Notes: generated by a model from the sequence alone, not told the origin. 64,000 nt of DNA from Streptomyces kaniharaensis (GCF_009569385.1 NZ_WBOF01000002.1:434001-498000), one strand, 5' to 3'; numbered from the stretch's first letter, positions 34,821 to 43,418 are shown. Translations and numbers: made by a program.

Positions 34821-35020
34821 TCAACAGCACCCTCATCAGATCTGCACCCATCCCGGATAGCCGCGGTAGGCGTCACAGGCCTGCAACAGGCTGCGCGCCG
34901 GACTTCAAAACTCCTTTGGAAAACCAGGGCGGTTAAGCGACCTCCGAGGACCCCCTTCCTGACAGAGTTCCGGGCGCTTGCTGGCCAGTTGAAACCGCGG
35001 CATGTCCGACTGGATCTTCG

Positions 35021-35521
35021 TCAGCCGAAGAGCAGCTCGCGGTCGGCTCCGAGATGGCCGCGCAGCGTTGCCAGCGCGCGTGTGCTCTGCGACTTCACCA
35101 CGGAGACGCTGACGCCGAGGATCTGCGCCGTGGTCTCCACGCTGTGGTCCTCCCAGTGGCGCAGCAGCACGATCGCGCGGTCTCGTGGGGGCAGCAGGGC
35201 CAGTGCGTCGAGCAGGGTGAGGCGGGTCTCGGTGGGGTCGCTGTTGCCTGGGCGGTCGGGTAACTGATCGACCGTCAGCTCGGTGGTACGGCGGAGTTTG
35301 CGGTGGTCGAGGAGTGTGTTGAGGAGCACTTTGCGGGCGTAGGGGAAGGGGTCGGTGTCGTTGCGGCGGATGGCGCGGTTCCAGGAGAGGTACATCTTGG
35401 TGAGGGTGGTCTGGGTGAGGTCCTGGGCCAGGTGCCAGTCGCGGCACATCAGGTACGCGATTTGGCGCAGCCGCATAGCGTTGGCGTCGGCGAAGGCCGT
35501 GAACTCTGCTTCACTGCGCAT
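35021..35521 (-). CDS. SigE-family ECF RNA polymerase sigma factor
   Basis: 166 aa. Region 2: FTAFADANAMRLRQIAYLMC, RDWHLAQDLTQTTLTKMYLS, WNRAIRRNDTDPFPYARKVL. Region 4: TLLDALALLPPRDRAIVLLR, HWEDHSVETTAQILGVSVSV, VKSQSTRALATLRGHL. Length and motifs match the actinobacterial SigE-type (TIGR02983) group, which directs RNA polymerase to a small stress regulon. The gene for its probable membrane partner lies directly upstream on the same strand. Confidence 0.93.
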   Translation of the reverse strand: MRSEAEFTAFADANAMRLRQIAYLMCRDWHLAQDLTQTTLTKMYLSWNRAIRRNDTDPFPYARKVLLNTLLDHRKLRRTTELTVDQLPDRPGNSDPTETRLTLLDALALLPPRDRAIVLLRHWEDHSVETTAQILGVSVSVVKSQSTRALATLRGHLGADRELLFG

Positions 35522-35571
35522 GTACTGGTGTCCTGCCCTGGTGTCGTCGGATACGGGAGGGGCCTCGCGGT

Positions 35572-35591
35572 CCTGGGCGGGGCCGCGAGGC
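35572..35591 (-). terminator. Hairpin between partner gene and sigma-factor gene
   Basis: GCCTCGCGG (35572-35580) pairs with CCGCGAGGC (35583-35591) with only a 2-nt loop; it may extend or breathe. It lies in the 81-bp gap and could attenuate readthrough into the sigma gene. Confidence 0.4.
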
Positions 35592-35602
35592 GGATTCTGT
35601 CC

Positions 35603-36661
35603 TCAAGATCGTTCGGTGGGGGGCAGGTCGCGGGACCGGTCGGCTGCCGCCTGGACGAAGCTGAAGTCCATGTGCCGGCTGTGTGCGGGGTCTCCGGCGA
35701 TGGCGACGGCCTGGTCCTCGGTCAGCGCGATCGTCCCGGGCGGGTGGGTGTCGCCCTTCTTCGCGAGGCAGTCGGGCATGGAGATATGTACGGCTGTGCC
35801 GTCAGGGTGGTCGGTAAGAAGCAGGGCGTGGAACTGGTCGGCTGCCGCTTGGACGAAGCCGGCGTCCATGCGCAGGCTGAATGCGGGGTCTCCGGCGATG
35901 GCGACGGCCTGGTCCTCGGTCAGCGCGATCGTGCCGGGCGGGTGGGTGTCGCCCTTCTTCGGGAGACAGTCGGGCATGGAGATATGTACGGCCGTGCCGT
36001 CGGGGTGGGTGACGGTCACCATGACGTACTGGGTGCATGTGCCTTCGACTTGGCCGTAGAAGATCCTGACCTGCTGGCCGTGGCCGTCGCGGAAACACCG
36101 GCCGGACGCGTTGACAGAGCCGGCGCCAGAGTCGCAGGGGTTCCCGGCGTCGGAGCTCAGGGAGACGGTGATCCTTCCGGTGCCGCTGTCATCGGTGAGG
36201 TCGGCCTCGGCCCTGGGGTATTCGCCCGAGTCCGCGGCGAAATGGCTGGCCTTCTCGGTCGGCGGCAGCGTCTTGAGCAGTACGGCCAGGAGCGCCGGAC
36301 CGGTCGCGGGGACGAGCTGGCCGGTGGGGGCGGCGGTGGCCGTGGTGGTCGGCACCGCGGTCCCTGGAGCAGGTGCCGGGGCGGGGCTCGCCGCGGTACC
36401 TGGAGCACGGTAGCCGGCGGACGGCACGGAACCGTCCCTGTCCGGGGCCGCCGCCTGCAGCTGCGCTCGGCCCGTTCCCGGCACGCCACACACCAGCGCA
36501 GTCACGACGGCCACCGCCGCGGTCAACGCGACCGCGGCGGCGACAGCCCGCCGACGACGTACCCGCCGTCCCTGCCGGGTGGCAGCCGCGACCAGATCAC
36601 CCAACGGAGGAGCGTCGAGTTCTGACAGCTCGTCACTCAGGGCGGTACGGAAGTCGTCCAT
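35603..36661 (-). CDS. Membrane partner of SigE-family sigma factor, duplicated C-terminal module
   Basis: 352 aa. Cytoplasmic start MDDFRTALSDELSELDAPPL followed by an Arg-rich patch and one membrane helix (AVAAAVALTAAVAVVTALV, about 39-57), then a Pro/Thr/Ala-rich linker (about 75-115) and an extracytoplasmic domain. The last 134 residues are two consecutive copies (219-284 and 285-352) of a module with HPDGTAVHISMPDCL, GDTHPPGTIALTEDQAVAIA and FVQAAAD. The topology fits an anti-sigma or sensor partner, but no zinc anti-sigma motif is present. Single-module relatives are expected to be about 66 residues shorter. Confidence 0.7.
   Translation of the reverse strand: MDDFRTALSDELSELDAPPLGDLVAAATRQGRRVRRRRAVAAAVALTAAVAVVTALVCGVPGTGRAQLQAAAPDRDGSVPSAGYRAPGTAASPAPAPAPGTAVPTTTATAAPTGQLVPATGPALLAVLLKTLPPTEKASHFAADSGEYPRAEADLTDDSGTGRITVSLSSDAGNPCDSGAGSVNASGRCFRDGHGQQVRIFYGQVEGTCTQYVMVTVTHPDGTAVHISMPDCLPKKGDTHPPGTIALTEDQAVAIAGDPAFSLRMDAGFVQAAADQFHALLLTDHPDGTAVHISMPDCLAKKGDTHPPGTIALTEDQAVAIAGDPAHSRHMDFSFVQAAADRSRDLPPTERS
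35606..36007. repeat. Tandem in-frame duplication, 198-bp period
   Basis: Copies at 35810-36007 and 35606-35809 are nearly identical over about 130 bp, with a handful of substitutions (for example GGGAGAC versus GCGAGGC), so the duplication is recent. Confidence 0.9.
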
Positions 36662-36703
36662 GACGGTGGTGTCCTCTGCTGTCGCTCACACGCCGGCCAA
36701 CAC

Positions 36704-36727
36704 GAGCCCCGCCCGCAAGCGGGGCTC
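36704..36727. promoter_or_regulatory. Hairpin in leader of the sigma-partner gene
   Basis: GAGCCCCGC (36704-36712) and GCGGGGCTC (36719-36727) with a 6-nt loop, 43 bases before the start codon at 36661 on the minus strand. It may be a leader structure or a terminator for an unseen gene. Confidence 0.4.
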
Positions 36728-37248
36728 TGCCCACCAAGACGGATCAGACCCCCGGTTCCGTCGCACCCCGGGCGAAATTTTTTCACCACGCCCCTGACCA
36801 GCGGAAACGGTCCCCCGGACCGGCGGTACCGACGCGGCGCCGCCCGACCACTCGCCGCCTCCGCCGTCCTCGAACCGGTCTTGCGTATCTGACGGATCGT
36901 CTGCATAGTTGCTCGCATCCCGCCGGGCCACGCCCCGCAGGACTGTTCACGCACTATTGGCATATGCATGACCACGAGCGGGCTCACGGCAGGTGCAACG
37001 AACCGGAGCCCTGGGGCAACGGGCGACCTGACGAGCCGTTGACAAGCAGCGCGAGCTACCTGGCAGCTGGAGTCAGAGGCAGGACTACGGGGCCGATCGT
37101 CCTGTTGTTCTTCCTAGTGTTCCTGCCTGGCTCGATGCTCTGCGCACGCGGTCAAACGATGGAGATCCGCTGCGGGTCTCCACACAGCTCTACGGCCTGC
37201 TCGTACCGCCGCGGCCGTCCTCTGATCGAACACAGAAAGGTGCTGCCA
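36728..37248. other. 520-bp intergenic region
   Basis: Holds the promoter of the minus-strand sigma-partner gene and of the plus-strand NTF2-like gene. TTTTTTC at 36779 is an unusual T run. A plus-strand frame with a hydrophobic stretch (IVLLFFLVFLPGSMLCARG, 37098-37154) exists, but lacks convincing start or coding pattern. Confidence 0.45.
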
Positions 37249-37608
37249 GTGAAGGAACCCGGTTCCCGGACCCCGCAAGAGGTCTTCCAGAGCCACGGCA
37301 AGGCGCTTGTCGCCGAGGACCTTGACGGGATCGTCGCGAACTACGCACCCGACGCTTCCTTCATCACCCCGGCCGGTGTCAGGCACGGCCACGACGGCGT
37401 CCGCGAAGGCTTCGCCCGGCTGTTCGCCGACCTCCCGCACGCCAGGTGGGACCTGAAGATCCAGGCCTTCGAGGGCGAGGTCCTGTTCCTGGAGTGCTCC
37501 GCCGATTCCGACACCAACCATGCCGAACACGGTGTGGACACCTTCGTCTTCCGCAACGGCTTCAGCCAGACCCAGACCGTCCGCTACACGCTGACGCCGA
37601 CGAGCTGA
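37249..37608 (+). CDS. NTF2/SnoaL-like protein
   Basis: 119 aa from GTG 37249 (AGAAAGG upstream). One cone-shaped alpha+beta domain: TPQEVFQSHGKALVAEDLDG, IVANYAPDASFITPAGVRHG, HDGVREGFARLFADLPHARW, then DTFVFRNGFSQTQTVRYTLT. Typical of SnoaL-like polyketide-cyclase/isomerase superfamily, but catalytic residues vary and none is diagnostic. Twelve bases separate it from the sphingomyelinase-D-like gene, so the two are cotranscribed. Confidence 0.85.
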   Translation: MKEPGSRTPQEVFQSHGKALVAEDLDGIVANYAPDASFITPAGVRHGHDGVREGFARLFADLPHARWDLKIQAFEGEVLFLECSADSDTNHAEHGVDTFVFRNGFSQTQTVRYTLTPTS

Positions 37609-37620
37609 GGAGGTCAGACC

Positions 37621-39078
37621 ATGAGTACGCTCTTGCGCACCGCCTGTCCCACCGTGTGGCGCCTGTGGACCGCCGCCGTTGCCGCCAGCACCGCGTTGGT
37701 CGGCCTGGTCGGACTGCCGGCGACCCATGCTTCCGCGGCCACGTCGGCGCGTTCGGCGACCGGGCCGATGTTCCTCACCAACGGAGCCTGGCCAGACCAC
37801 ATCCTGTGTGCCAGCGCTGACAACGACAATGTCCGGCTCACGCTGTTCGACGCCTCCGACCCGTACTGCCAGTGGATCCGGGTCGGGGACCGCGGCCAGT
37901 TCCTGCTCTTCAACCCCAAGAAGCAGAAGGTCGCCACCTACCTGGGCGGCAACGAGGGCGCCGTCGTGATGGAGAACCAGAACTCCCCCACACCCAACCA
38001 GCAGTACTTCTCCTGGGGCGGCGCCGAGGCCTGGGGCGCCTACGCCCTGCAGTCCTTCTGGGACAGCGGGCAGAACGTCGATGCCAAGGACCCCAACAGC
38101 GACAGCCCGCGCACCGACGCAGTACACACCCGGGGTTGGCGGCACGGCTACCAGCAGGAACTGACCTGGTACGAGCTCCCGGTCGCCGCTCAGCGCCCGA
38201 CCTACGTTTTCGCCCACAACCTGAACTCCGCCGACCAGGTCGACAACGCCCTCGACGCCGGCTACAACGCCATCGAGGTCGATGCCTCGTTCGACACAAA
38301 GAAAGGCGACTGGTGCTACTCCGGTACTCACGAGTGGATCTCCTGTGACCCCGGCAACCCAAGCTCGGAGATGGTCCTCCCGGAAAGGGTCTCCCGGAAG
38401 ACCACTGCTGCGATCCTCAACGCAATGGTCAGGGCCCGGCAAAACGGCAAGAGCCTCGCGGCTGTATGGGTTGACATCAAGCCGGACGGTGAAGGCGACC
38501 AGCCTGCCCGGATCAGTCTTCTGCGGAGCATGGTCCGTCACACGCTGCTGGCCGCCGGGATCCAGGTGATGTACGAGGTGCCCTACTCGGCCGACAACAA
38601 CGCCGCCTGGAACGCACTCAAGCAGAACCTGGATCCCCTGGAGTCGGTGGCCGTGACGGGCACCTACTCGCACGTGCGCGACACCTTTGCCAGGCAGGGC
38701 AGCGGCATCGACAACAAGCACCGGTTCGCCACCGATGGCTCGGCGGTCTTCGCGACCTTTGTCGGGGGCTGTACGCCCGGCCCGACCCTGACCGACAGCG
38801 ACAAGGTCAAGGGGCTCAAGGAGAGCGTCGCCAACCGTGAAGCGGGGAACATCAACGGCGTCTTCGCCTGGACCATCGGCTCCGCGCCCGACAGTGAAGA
38901 CTGCGCGGCACGGATGCTCGGCGAGACCGGCGTGAACGGTGTGATCGCCGGAAACCGGATGTCGGACTACAGCAAGGAGCCCGATACCGACGACTCGGTG
39001 AAGATCATCAAGGACTGGGTCCGCAAGCACCCCAACCAGGCACGGATGGCCACCGTCCACGACAACCTCTTCCGCTGA
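37621..39078 (+). CDS. Secreted sphingomyelinase-D/phospholipase-D-like enzyme with N-terminal trefoil-like domain
   Basis: 485 aa; GAGGAGG upstream of ATG 37621. Signal peptide about 1-40. Residues about 48-150 look like a beta-trefoil/ricin-type domain (CQWIRVGDRGQFLLFNPKKQ). Residues about 190-470 match the GDPD-like TIM barrel of spider/bacterial SMase D: catalytic-type His in YVFAHNLNSADQ (H199), metal site IEVDASFD (E219, D221), second His in YSGTHEWISC (H237), VWVDIKPDG, and a C-terminal ATVHDNLF corresponding to the SMD tail (ATxxDNPW). These enzymes cleave the phosphodiester of sphingomyelin or lysophospholipids. Activity here is predicted, not shown. Confidence 0.82.
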   Translation: MSTLLRTACPTVWRLWTAAVAASTALVGLVGLPATHASAATSARSATGPMFLTNGAWPDHILCASADNDNVRLTLFDASDPYCQWIRVGDRGQFLLFNPKKQKVATYLGGNEGAVVMENQNSPTPNQQYFSWGGAEAWGAYALQSFWDSGQNVDAKDPNSDSPRTDAVHTRGWRHGYQQELTWYELPVAAQRPTYVFAHNLNSADQVDNALDAGYNAIEVDASFDTKKGDWCYSGTHEWISCDPGNPSSEMVLPERVSRKTTAAILNAMVRARQNGKSLAAVWVDIKPDGEGDQPARISLLRSMVRHTLLAAGIQVMYEVPYSADNNAAWNALKQNLDPLESVAVTGTYSHVRDTFARQGSGIDNKHRFATDGSAVFATFVGGCTPGPTLTDSDKVKGLKESVANREAGNINGVFAWTIGSAPDSEDCAARMLGETGVNGVIAGNRMSDYSKEPDTDDSVKIIKDWVRKHPNQARMATVHDNLFR

Positions 39079-39397
39079 GCCGAAGCCAGGGCCGATCGCC
39101 CTCCATCGCACAGACATGCGGCACCGAATAGCGGCGCCCTGAGCTCACGGCAGCAACTGCCGGCCGAAGGCGTCCGCAGCCCAACCCGCCGAGACCACCA
39201 TCCCCAGACCCGCCCTCGCGGCCCGCTGATCCAACCGGGCTCATCACCTCGCGCGGCCCAGGCGGCGACCACGAACCCGCACCCGGCTGTGCCCCTCCGG
39301 TAAACCGATCCCCCCGCCGCAGGGGCACTGCCACCACGCGACACGCTTCCAGGCGAGGTTCCACGAGCCCCCGCACAAGGCTGACCTCAGCATGACC
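39079..39397. other. Intergenic region
   Basis: About 320 bp between the SMase-D-like gene and the MFS leader hairpin. A weak stem AGGGC/GCCCT sits 10 nt after the stop (39088-39102). No gene seen. Confidence 0.4.
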
Positions 39398-39438
39398 GCC
39401 CTGCCGCGAGCGGCCCCTTGTACCGCTCGCGGCAGGGC
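39398..39438 (+). promoter_or_regulatory. Perfect 16-bp hairpin in the MFS operon leader
   Basis: GCCCTGCCGCGAGCGG (39398-39413) pairs with 39423-39438; 9-nt loop. It ends 33 bases before the MFS start codon. Position suggests a leader attenuator or the terminator of upstream transcription. Confidence 0.65.
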
Positions 39439-39471
39439 ACCCCGGATCCCTCGACGAGACGAGCCCGCACG

Positions 39472-40698
39472 ATGTACCTCACCGGCGTCCGCGCCGAGGC
39501 CTCCCTCACCGGAAAACCAGCACTTCGGATACTCACCGGCAATGTCCTCGCCCTTGGCCTGGTCAGCCTGGTCACCGACGTCTCCGCCGAAATGGTCACT
39601 TCGGTGCTACCCGCGTACCTGGTACTTGGGCTGCATCTGTCGGCAGCTCAGTTCGGCGCTGTGGACGGGCTTTACACCGGCGCAACCGCGCTCACCCGGC
39701 TGCTCGGCGGCTACCTCGCCGACCACTTCCGGCAGCGCAAACTGGTCGCCGGCATCGGCTACGGCCTGTCCGCGACCGCCAAGCTCTGCCTGCTGTTCAC
39801 CGGCTCACTACCGGCACTGATCGGCATGACGATCGCTGCCGACCGCACCGGCAAGGGCCTGCGCACCGCACCGCGCGACGCCCTCATCACCCTCTCGGTC
39901 CCCGAGGACCGGCTCGGCCGCGCCTTCGGCGCCCACCGGGCCCTGGACAGCCTCGGCGCGTTCGCCGGTCCACTGATCGCGGTCGCAACGCTCGCCCTCG
40001 CGGGAGGACCAGGCCGCTCATACGACGCGGTGTTCATGGTCAGCCTCTGCTTCGCCGTCCTGGGCGTGCTGCTGCTGGCCCTCTTCGTCCGCGACCGGCG
40101 CGACCAACTCCCACCCGGAGCAGTCTCGTTGCGAGCCGCCCTCGGCCTGTTGCGCCGCGGCCGGTTCCGCATGGTCTGCGCGGGTGCGGCCCTGCTCGGC
40201 GTGGCAACGGTCGGCGACGGGTTCGTCTACCTCACGCTGCAACGCCGGGACGACCTGCCCATCACCACGTTCCCGCTGCTCGCCGTCGCCACCGCACTCG
40301 GCTACCTGCTCCTGGCCGCACCTCTCGGGCGCCTCGCCGACCGGATCGGCCGACGCCCGGTCGCACTCGCCGGCTACGCCGTACTGCTCGCCGTCTACCT
40401 GCTGCTCGCCACCGGGCACGGTCCGAGCTGGCTGGTCCTGGCGTTGTACGGCGCGTTCTACGCCTCGACCGACGGGGTCCTGATGGCGATCGCCGGTCCA
40501 CTGCTGCCCGAGGAGCTGCGGACCAGCGGGATCGCCCTGATCCAGACCGGCCAGGCGATGGCCTACCTCCTCTCCTCCGTGCTGTTCGGCCTCGCCTGGC
40601 AGAGCTGGGGCACAGCACCGGCCTACCTCACCGCCGCCGCAACCGTCGCGGTGACCCTGGCCCTCTCCACACCCCTGCTCAAAGGACGCACCTCGTGA
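39472..40698 (+). CDS. MFS transporter
   Basis: 408 aa from ATG 39472. Twelve membrane segments; MFS loop motif GGYLADHFRQRK (about 77-88) between helices 2 and 3, and its repeat GRLADRIGRRP in the second half. N-terminal region VLALGLVSLVTDVSAEMVTS and ADRTGKGLRTAPRDALITLS match the YfcJ/YnfM-like subgroup that often pairs with extracellular propeller proteins. Substrate unknown. Stop overlaps the next gene (GTGA), so the pair works together. Confidence 0.9.
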   Translation: MYLTGVRAEASLTGKPALRILTGNVLALGLVSLVTDVSAEMVTSVLPAYLVLGLHLSAAQFGAVDGLYTGATALTRLLGGYLADHFRQRKLVAGIGYGLSATAKLCLLFTGSLPALIGMTIAADRTGKGLRTAPRDALITLSVPEDRLGRAFGAHRALDSLGAFAGPLIAVATLALAGGPGRSYDAVFMVSLCFAVLGVLLLALFVRDRRDQLPPGAVSLRAALGLLRRGRFRMVCAGAALLGVATVGDGFVYLTLQRRDDLPITTFPLLAVATALGYLLLAAPLGRLADRIGRRPVALAGYAVLLAVYLLLATGHGPSWLVLALYGAFYASTDGVLMAIAGPLLPEELRTSGIALIQTGQAMAYLLSSVLFGLAWQSWGTAPAYLTAAATVAVTLALSTPLLKGRTS

Positions 40699-41624
40699 AG
40701 TCGCGCATTCTCATCGCCCTCGTGTCGACCGTGCTGCTCGCCGCGGTCGCGGTCGGCTACACCCTGAGCCGGGGAGATGCGCCGACCGGCGACCACGGCG
40801 TCGTGACCCTCACCGGCCCGGGCCTGCTGATCCGCGACACCGTCACCGGCACCCTGGCCGTCCAACGCCCGGACGGCAGCCGGGTCCACTCCGACCTGCG
40901 CTGCGCCCGGGTCTACGCCGCGGCCGGCACCGGGGTGTGCCTGCAGGAGCAGCCAGGCGCCTACCAACTCACCATCCTCGACCGGGATCTGAAGCAGCTC
41001 TCCAATACGCCGCTGAACGGCACTCCCAACCGCGCCCGGGTCTCGCCCTCTGGCCGAATGGTGTCCTTGACGGTCTTTGTGGCCGGTGACTCCTACAACG
41101 GCAGCCAGTTCTCCACCCGCTCGGGAATCATGGACACCCGCACCGGCACCATCGTCGGGACGCTGGAGAGCTTCACCGTCGACGGCCAGAACGCCCCGGC
41201 CGATGCCAACTTCTGGGGCGTGACCTTCACTCAGGACGACAACGTGTTCTACCTGACGATGTCAGCCGGAGGCCACCGCTCGCTGATGCGAGGCGACTTC
41301 GCCAGGCGCGACCTGTACCCCCTCAAGGACAACGTGGAATGCCCGTCACTGTCCCCCGACGGCTCCCGAATCGCCTTCAAGAAGATGCTGCCGGACCACA
41401 CCTGGCGACTCACCGTCCTGCGATTGGACGACCTGGCGGAGACCTCGCTCGCCGAGACCCGCAGCATCGACGACCAGGCCGCCTGGCTGGACAACGCCAC
41501 GATCGCGTACGGACTCCCGGCCAGCCCGGGCAAGGATTCCGACGTCTGGAGCGTGCCGGCCGACGGCACCGGATCTCCCCACCTGCTGGCCCGCAACGCC
41601 GAGTCACCCGCTCCACTCGACTGA
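40695..41624 (+). CDS. Membrane-anchored TolB-like beta-propeller protein
   Basis: 309 aa from GTG 40695. N-terminal signal anchor (ILIALVSTVLLAAVAVGYTL, about 5-24), then about five propeller-type repeats: LTILDRDLKQLSNTPL, RVSPSGRMVSLTVFVAGD, TFTQDDNVFYLTMSAGGHRS, SLSPDGSRIAFKKMLPDHTW, DVWSVPADGTGSPHLLARN. The PDG-R-IAF motif is typical of TolB/WD40-like repeats. It is coupled to the MFS gene, suggesting an extracytoplasmic partner of that transporter. Confidence 0.85.
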   Translation: MKSRILIALVSTVLLAAVAVGYTLSRGDAPTGDHGVVTLTGPGLLIRDTVTGTLAVQRPDGSRVHSDLRCARVYAAAGTGVCLQEQPGAYQLTILDRDLKQLSNTPLNGTPNRARVSPSGRMVSLTVFVAGDSYNGSQFSTRSGIMDTRTGTIVGTLESFTVDGQNAPADANFWGVTFTQDDNVFYLTMSAGGHRSLMRGDFARRDLYPLKDNVECPSLSPDGSRIAFKKMLPDHTWRLTVLRLDDLAETSLAETRSIDDQAAWLDNATIAYGLPASPGKDSDVWSVPADGTGSPHLLARNAESPAPLD

Positions 41625-41842
41625 CACGAGAACCCCCGCCGCAACGAGAACGCCCGGTGGGACGCCGAAGAGGACCGGCGTCTCTACGAGCAGCGCCGGC
41701 GCCGGGAGGCCGCCGCCCGCCACCGTCCCGACGGGCCGGTGGCGGGCGGCGGTGCGTGGTCTGCAACCTGCCGCTGGCCGAGGTCTTCGGCCTCGGCGGG
41801 CCGCACTGGTCGGGAGCGTGGTCGTGAGGTGGTGATCGTTCG
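41625..41842. other. Region between TolB-like and TetR genes
   Basis: Convergent junction. Plus-strand residues such as ENARWDAEEDRRLYEQRRRR and CVVCNLPLAEVFGLGGPHWS in two frames suggest a small degraded gene with a half zinc ribbon. No intact reading frame with a start is supported. Confidence 0.35.
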
Positions 41843-42631
41843 TCACCTCTCGGGCGAATCCCGGTCCGGCGTCCCTTGGCCGCGGTCGCGTGCGTGTGTG
41901 GAGCTCCACGACTGCTGGTGGAGTCGCTCGACTCCGTCGAGGAGGAGGTCGAGGGCGAACTCGAACTCGAACTGGTCGTCACAGGCGCTGCCGACGGCGG
42001 AGCCGGGTTCGTGGGCTCCGGCGGTGGCGATCTCGACGATGTGCGGGTATCGCTGGGCGACTTCGCGGAACATGCGCTCACGCAGTTCGGGGTCGGCAGG
42101 CGGCGGGGGCGTGGGGAACACCTCCTGGGTGAAGCCCCACATCCTGCTGCCGAGTGCGTGCATCGCGTGGTGGGTGAGGTCGGCGGAGAGTCCGCCGGCG
42201 CGGAAGGCGCCGATGAGGGAGTTCATGTAGTCCAGGACCGTCGGTGAGGCCTGGCCCCTGGACTCGATCACCGGCGGTGCCCATGGGTGACGAAGCAGGG
42301 CCTGCCGCGCGGAGAGGACGCGTCCTCGGACCGCCCGCTTCCAGTTCGGATCATCGGCGGGCGGGTCGATCTCGCCGATGACGACGTCGACCATGCCGTC
42401 GAGCAGCTCTTCCTTGTTGGCCACGTGCTTGTAGAGCGCCATCGGCACGACTCCGAGCCCCTGGGCGAGGTGGCGCATGCTCACCGCGTCGATGCCGGCC
42501 GTGTCGGCGAGTGCGACCGCGGCGCGCAGGACGCGGTCCCGGTTGAGCCGTGTCCGGCCGGACGGCCGGACGGATGCGGTGGAGGGGTCCGGCTGGGCCG
42601 GGGTGAGGCGGGAACGTTGGCTGCTTGACAC
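41843..42631 (-). CDS. TetR-family repressor
   Basis: 262 aa from GTG 42631. N-terminal helix-turn-helix: LNRDRVLRAAVALADTAGID, AVSMRHLAQGLGVVPMALYK, HVANKEELLDGMVDVVIGEI. TetR_C-type effector domain follows (ALLRHPWAPPVIESRGQASP, AMHALGSRMWGFTQEVFP, QFEFEFALDLLLDGVERL). The start codon touches a palindromic operator, so transcripts may be leaderless or very short-leadered. Divergent from the DUF4386 gene, its likely target. Confidence 0.92.
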   Translation of the reverse strand: MSSSQRSRLTPAQPDPSTASVRPSGRTRLNRDRVLRAAVALADTAGIDAVSMRHLAQGLGVVPMALYKHVANKEELLDGMVDVVIGEIDPPADDPNWKRAVRGRVLSARQALLRHPWAPPVIESRGQASPTVLDYMNSLIGAFRAGGLSADLTHHAMHALGSRMWGFTQEVFPTPPPPADPELRERMFREVAQRYPHIVEIATAGAHEPGSAVGSACDDQFEFEFALDLLLDGVERLHQQSWSSTHARDRGQGTPDRDSPER

Positions 42632-42676
42632 GGTGTACAGGGTACACCTATGTTCGAATCCTCCAAGGTGTACACC
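42625..42676 (+). promoter_or_regulatory. Promoter with two TetR operators
   Basis: -35 TTGACA (42625-42630), 18-bp spacer, -10 TATGTT (42649-42654). The spacer is exactly an inverted repeat GGTGTAC-AGG-GTACACC (42632-42648). A second palindrome GGTGTACACC lies at 42667-42676, just after the -10. Binding of the TetR product would block RNA polymerase directly. Confidence 0.75.
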
Positions 42677-42704
42677 GTATGCCTCTGCTTTCCGAGGGGT
42701 TGCC

Positions 42705-43418
42705 ATGACATCCACCCGAAGAACCGCCGCCGCCGCCGGCGTTCTGTTTCTCATCACCCACGTCACATCCGTTCCGGCGCTGATCCTGTACGGGCCGGTC
42801 CTCAACGACGCCAGCTTCATCACCGGCTCGGGCCCCGACACACAAGTGCTCCTCGGCGCCTTTCTCGAGGTCGTCCTGGCGCTGGCCATCGTCGGCACCT
42901 CCGTCGCGCTGTTCCCCGTCGTCAAGCGCACGAATGAAGCAGTGGCCCTCGGCTACGTCGGGCTGCGCACCCTGGAGGCCGGCGTCATCGCCGTCGGCAT
43001 CGTCCCGCTGCTCTCCGTGGTGACCATGCGCCACGGTCACGCCGCCCAGCCCGGCGCCGTCCCGCTCGGGGAGGCGATGGTCGCCCTCCACAACTGGACC
43101 TTCCTGGTGGGCCCGAGCCTGGCGTGCGGGACCAACACCGTGCTCCTGGCCTCCTTGCTGCACCGCTCCCGGCTCGTTCCCCGGTTCATCCCCGTGCTGG
43201 GACTCATCGGTGGCCCTCTGGTGTTCGCCTCGGGCGCCGCCCAGATGTTCGGCCTCATCCAGCAGATCTCGGTCTGGGCCGCGCTCGCCGCCATCCCCGT
43301 CTTCGCGTGGGAGATCTGCCTCGCCCTCTTCATGCTCATCAAGGGCTTCCGGGCTCCGACCGAGGCGCACCCCGCCTCAGCACCGTCCCCGAGCACCCCA
43401 CAGCCAGCAGCGCTGTAG
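42705..43418 (+). CDS. DUF4386 membrane protein
   Basis: 237 aa from ATG 42705 (GAGGGG upstream). Six membrane helices; family pattern RRTAAAAGVLFLITHVTSVP, then VLLGAFLEVVLALAIVGTSV, ALGYVGLRTLEAGVIAVGIV, PRFIPVLGLIGGPLVFASGA and FAWEICLALFMLIKGF. Function of DUF4386 proteins is unknown; they are often induced by a linked TetR or PadR regulator, as here. Confidence 0.9.
   Translation: MTSTRRTAAAAGVLFLITHVTSVPALILYGPVLNDASFITGSGPDTQVLLGAFLEVVLALAIVGTSVALFPVVKRTNEAVALGYVGLRTLEAGVIAVGIVPLLSVVTMRHGHAAQPGAVPLGEAMVALHNWTFLVGPSLACGTNTVLLASLLHRSRLVPRFIPVLGLIGGPLVFASGAAQMFGLIQQISVWAALAAIPVFAWEICLALFMLIKGFRAPTEAHPASAPSPSTPQPAAL

Larger units (their letters stand above)
32630..34865 (+). mobile_element. 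ISKra4-type insertion sequence with accessory gene
   Basis: Inverted repeats: left CCCGGATGGGTGCAGATCT (32637-32655) and right, complement of 34837-34857, CCGGGATGGGTGCAGATCT; similarity extends to a GGGTGC about 10 bp further in. Exact outer ends not fixed. It contains an accessory gene and transposase coupled by GTGA. Confidence 0.82.
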
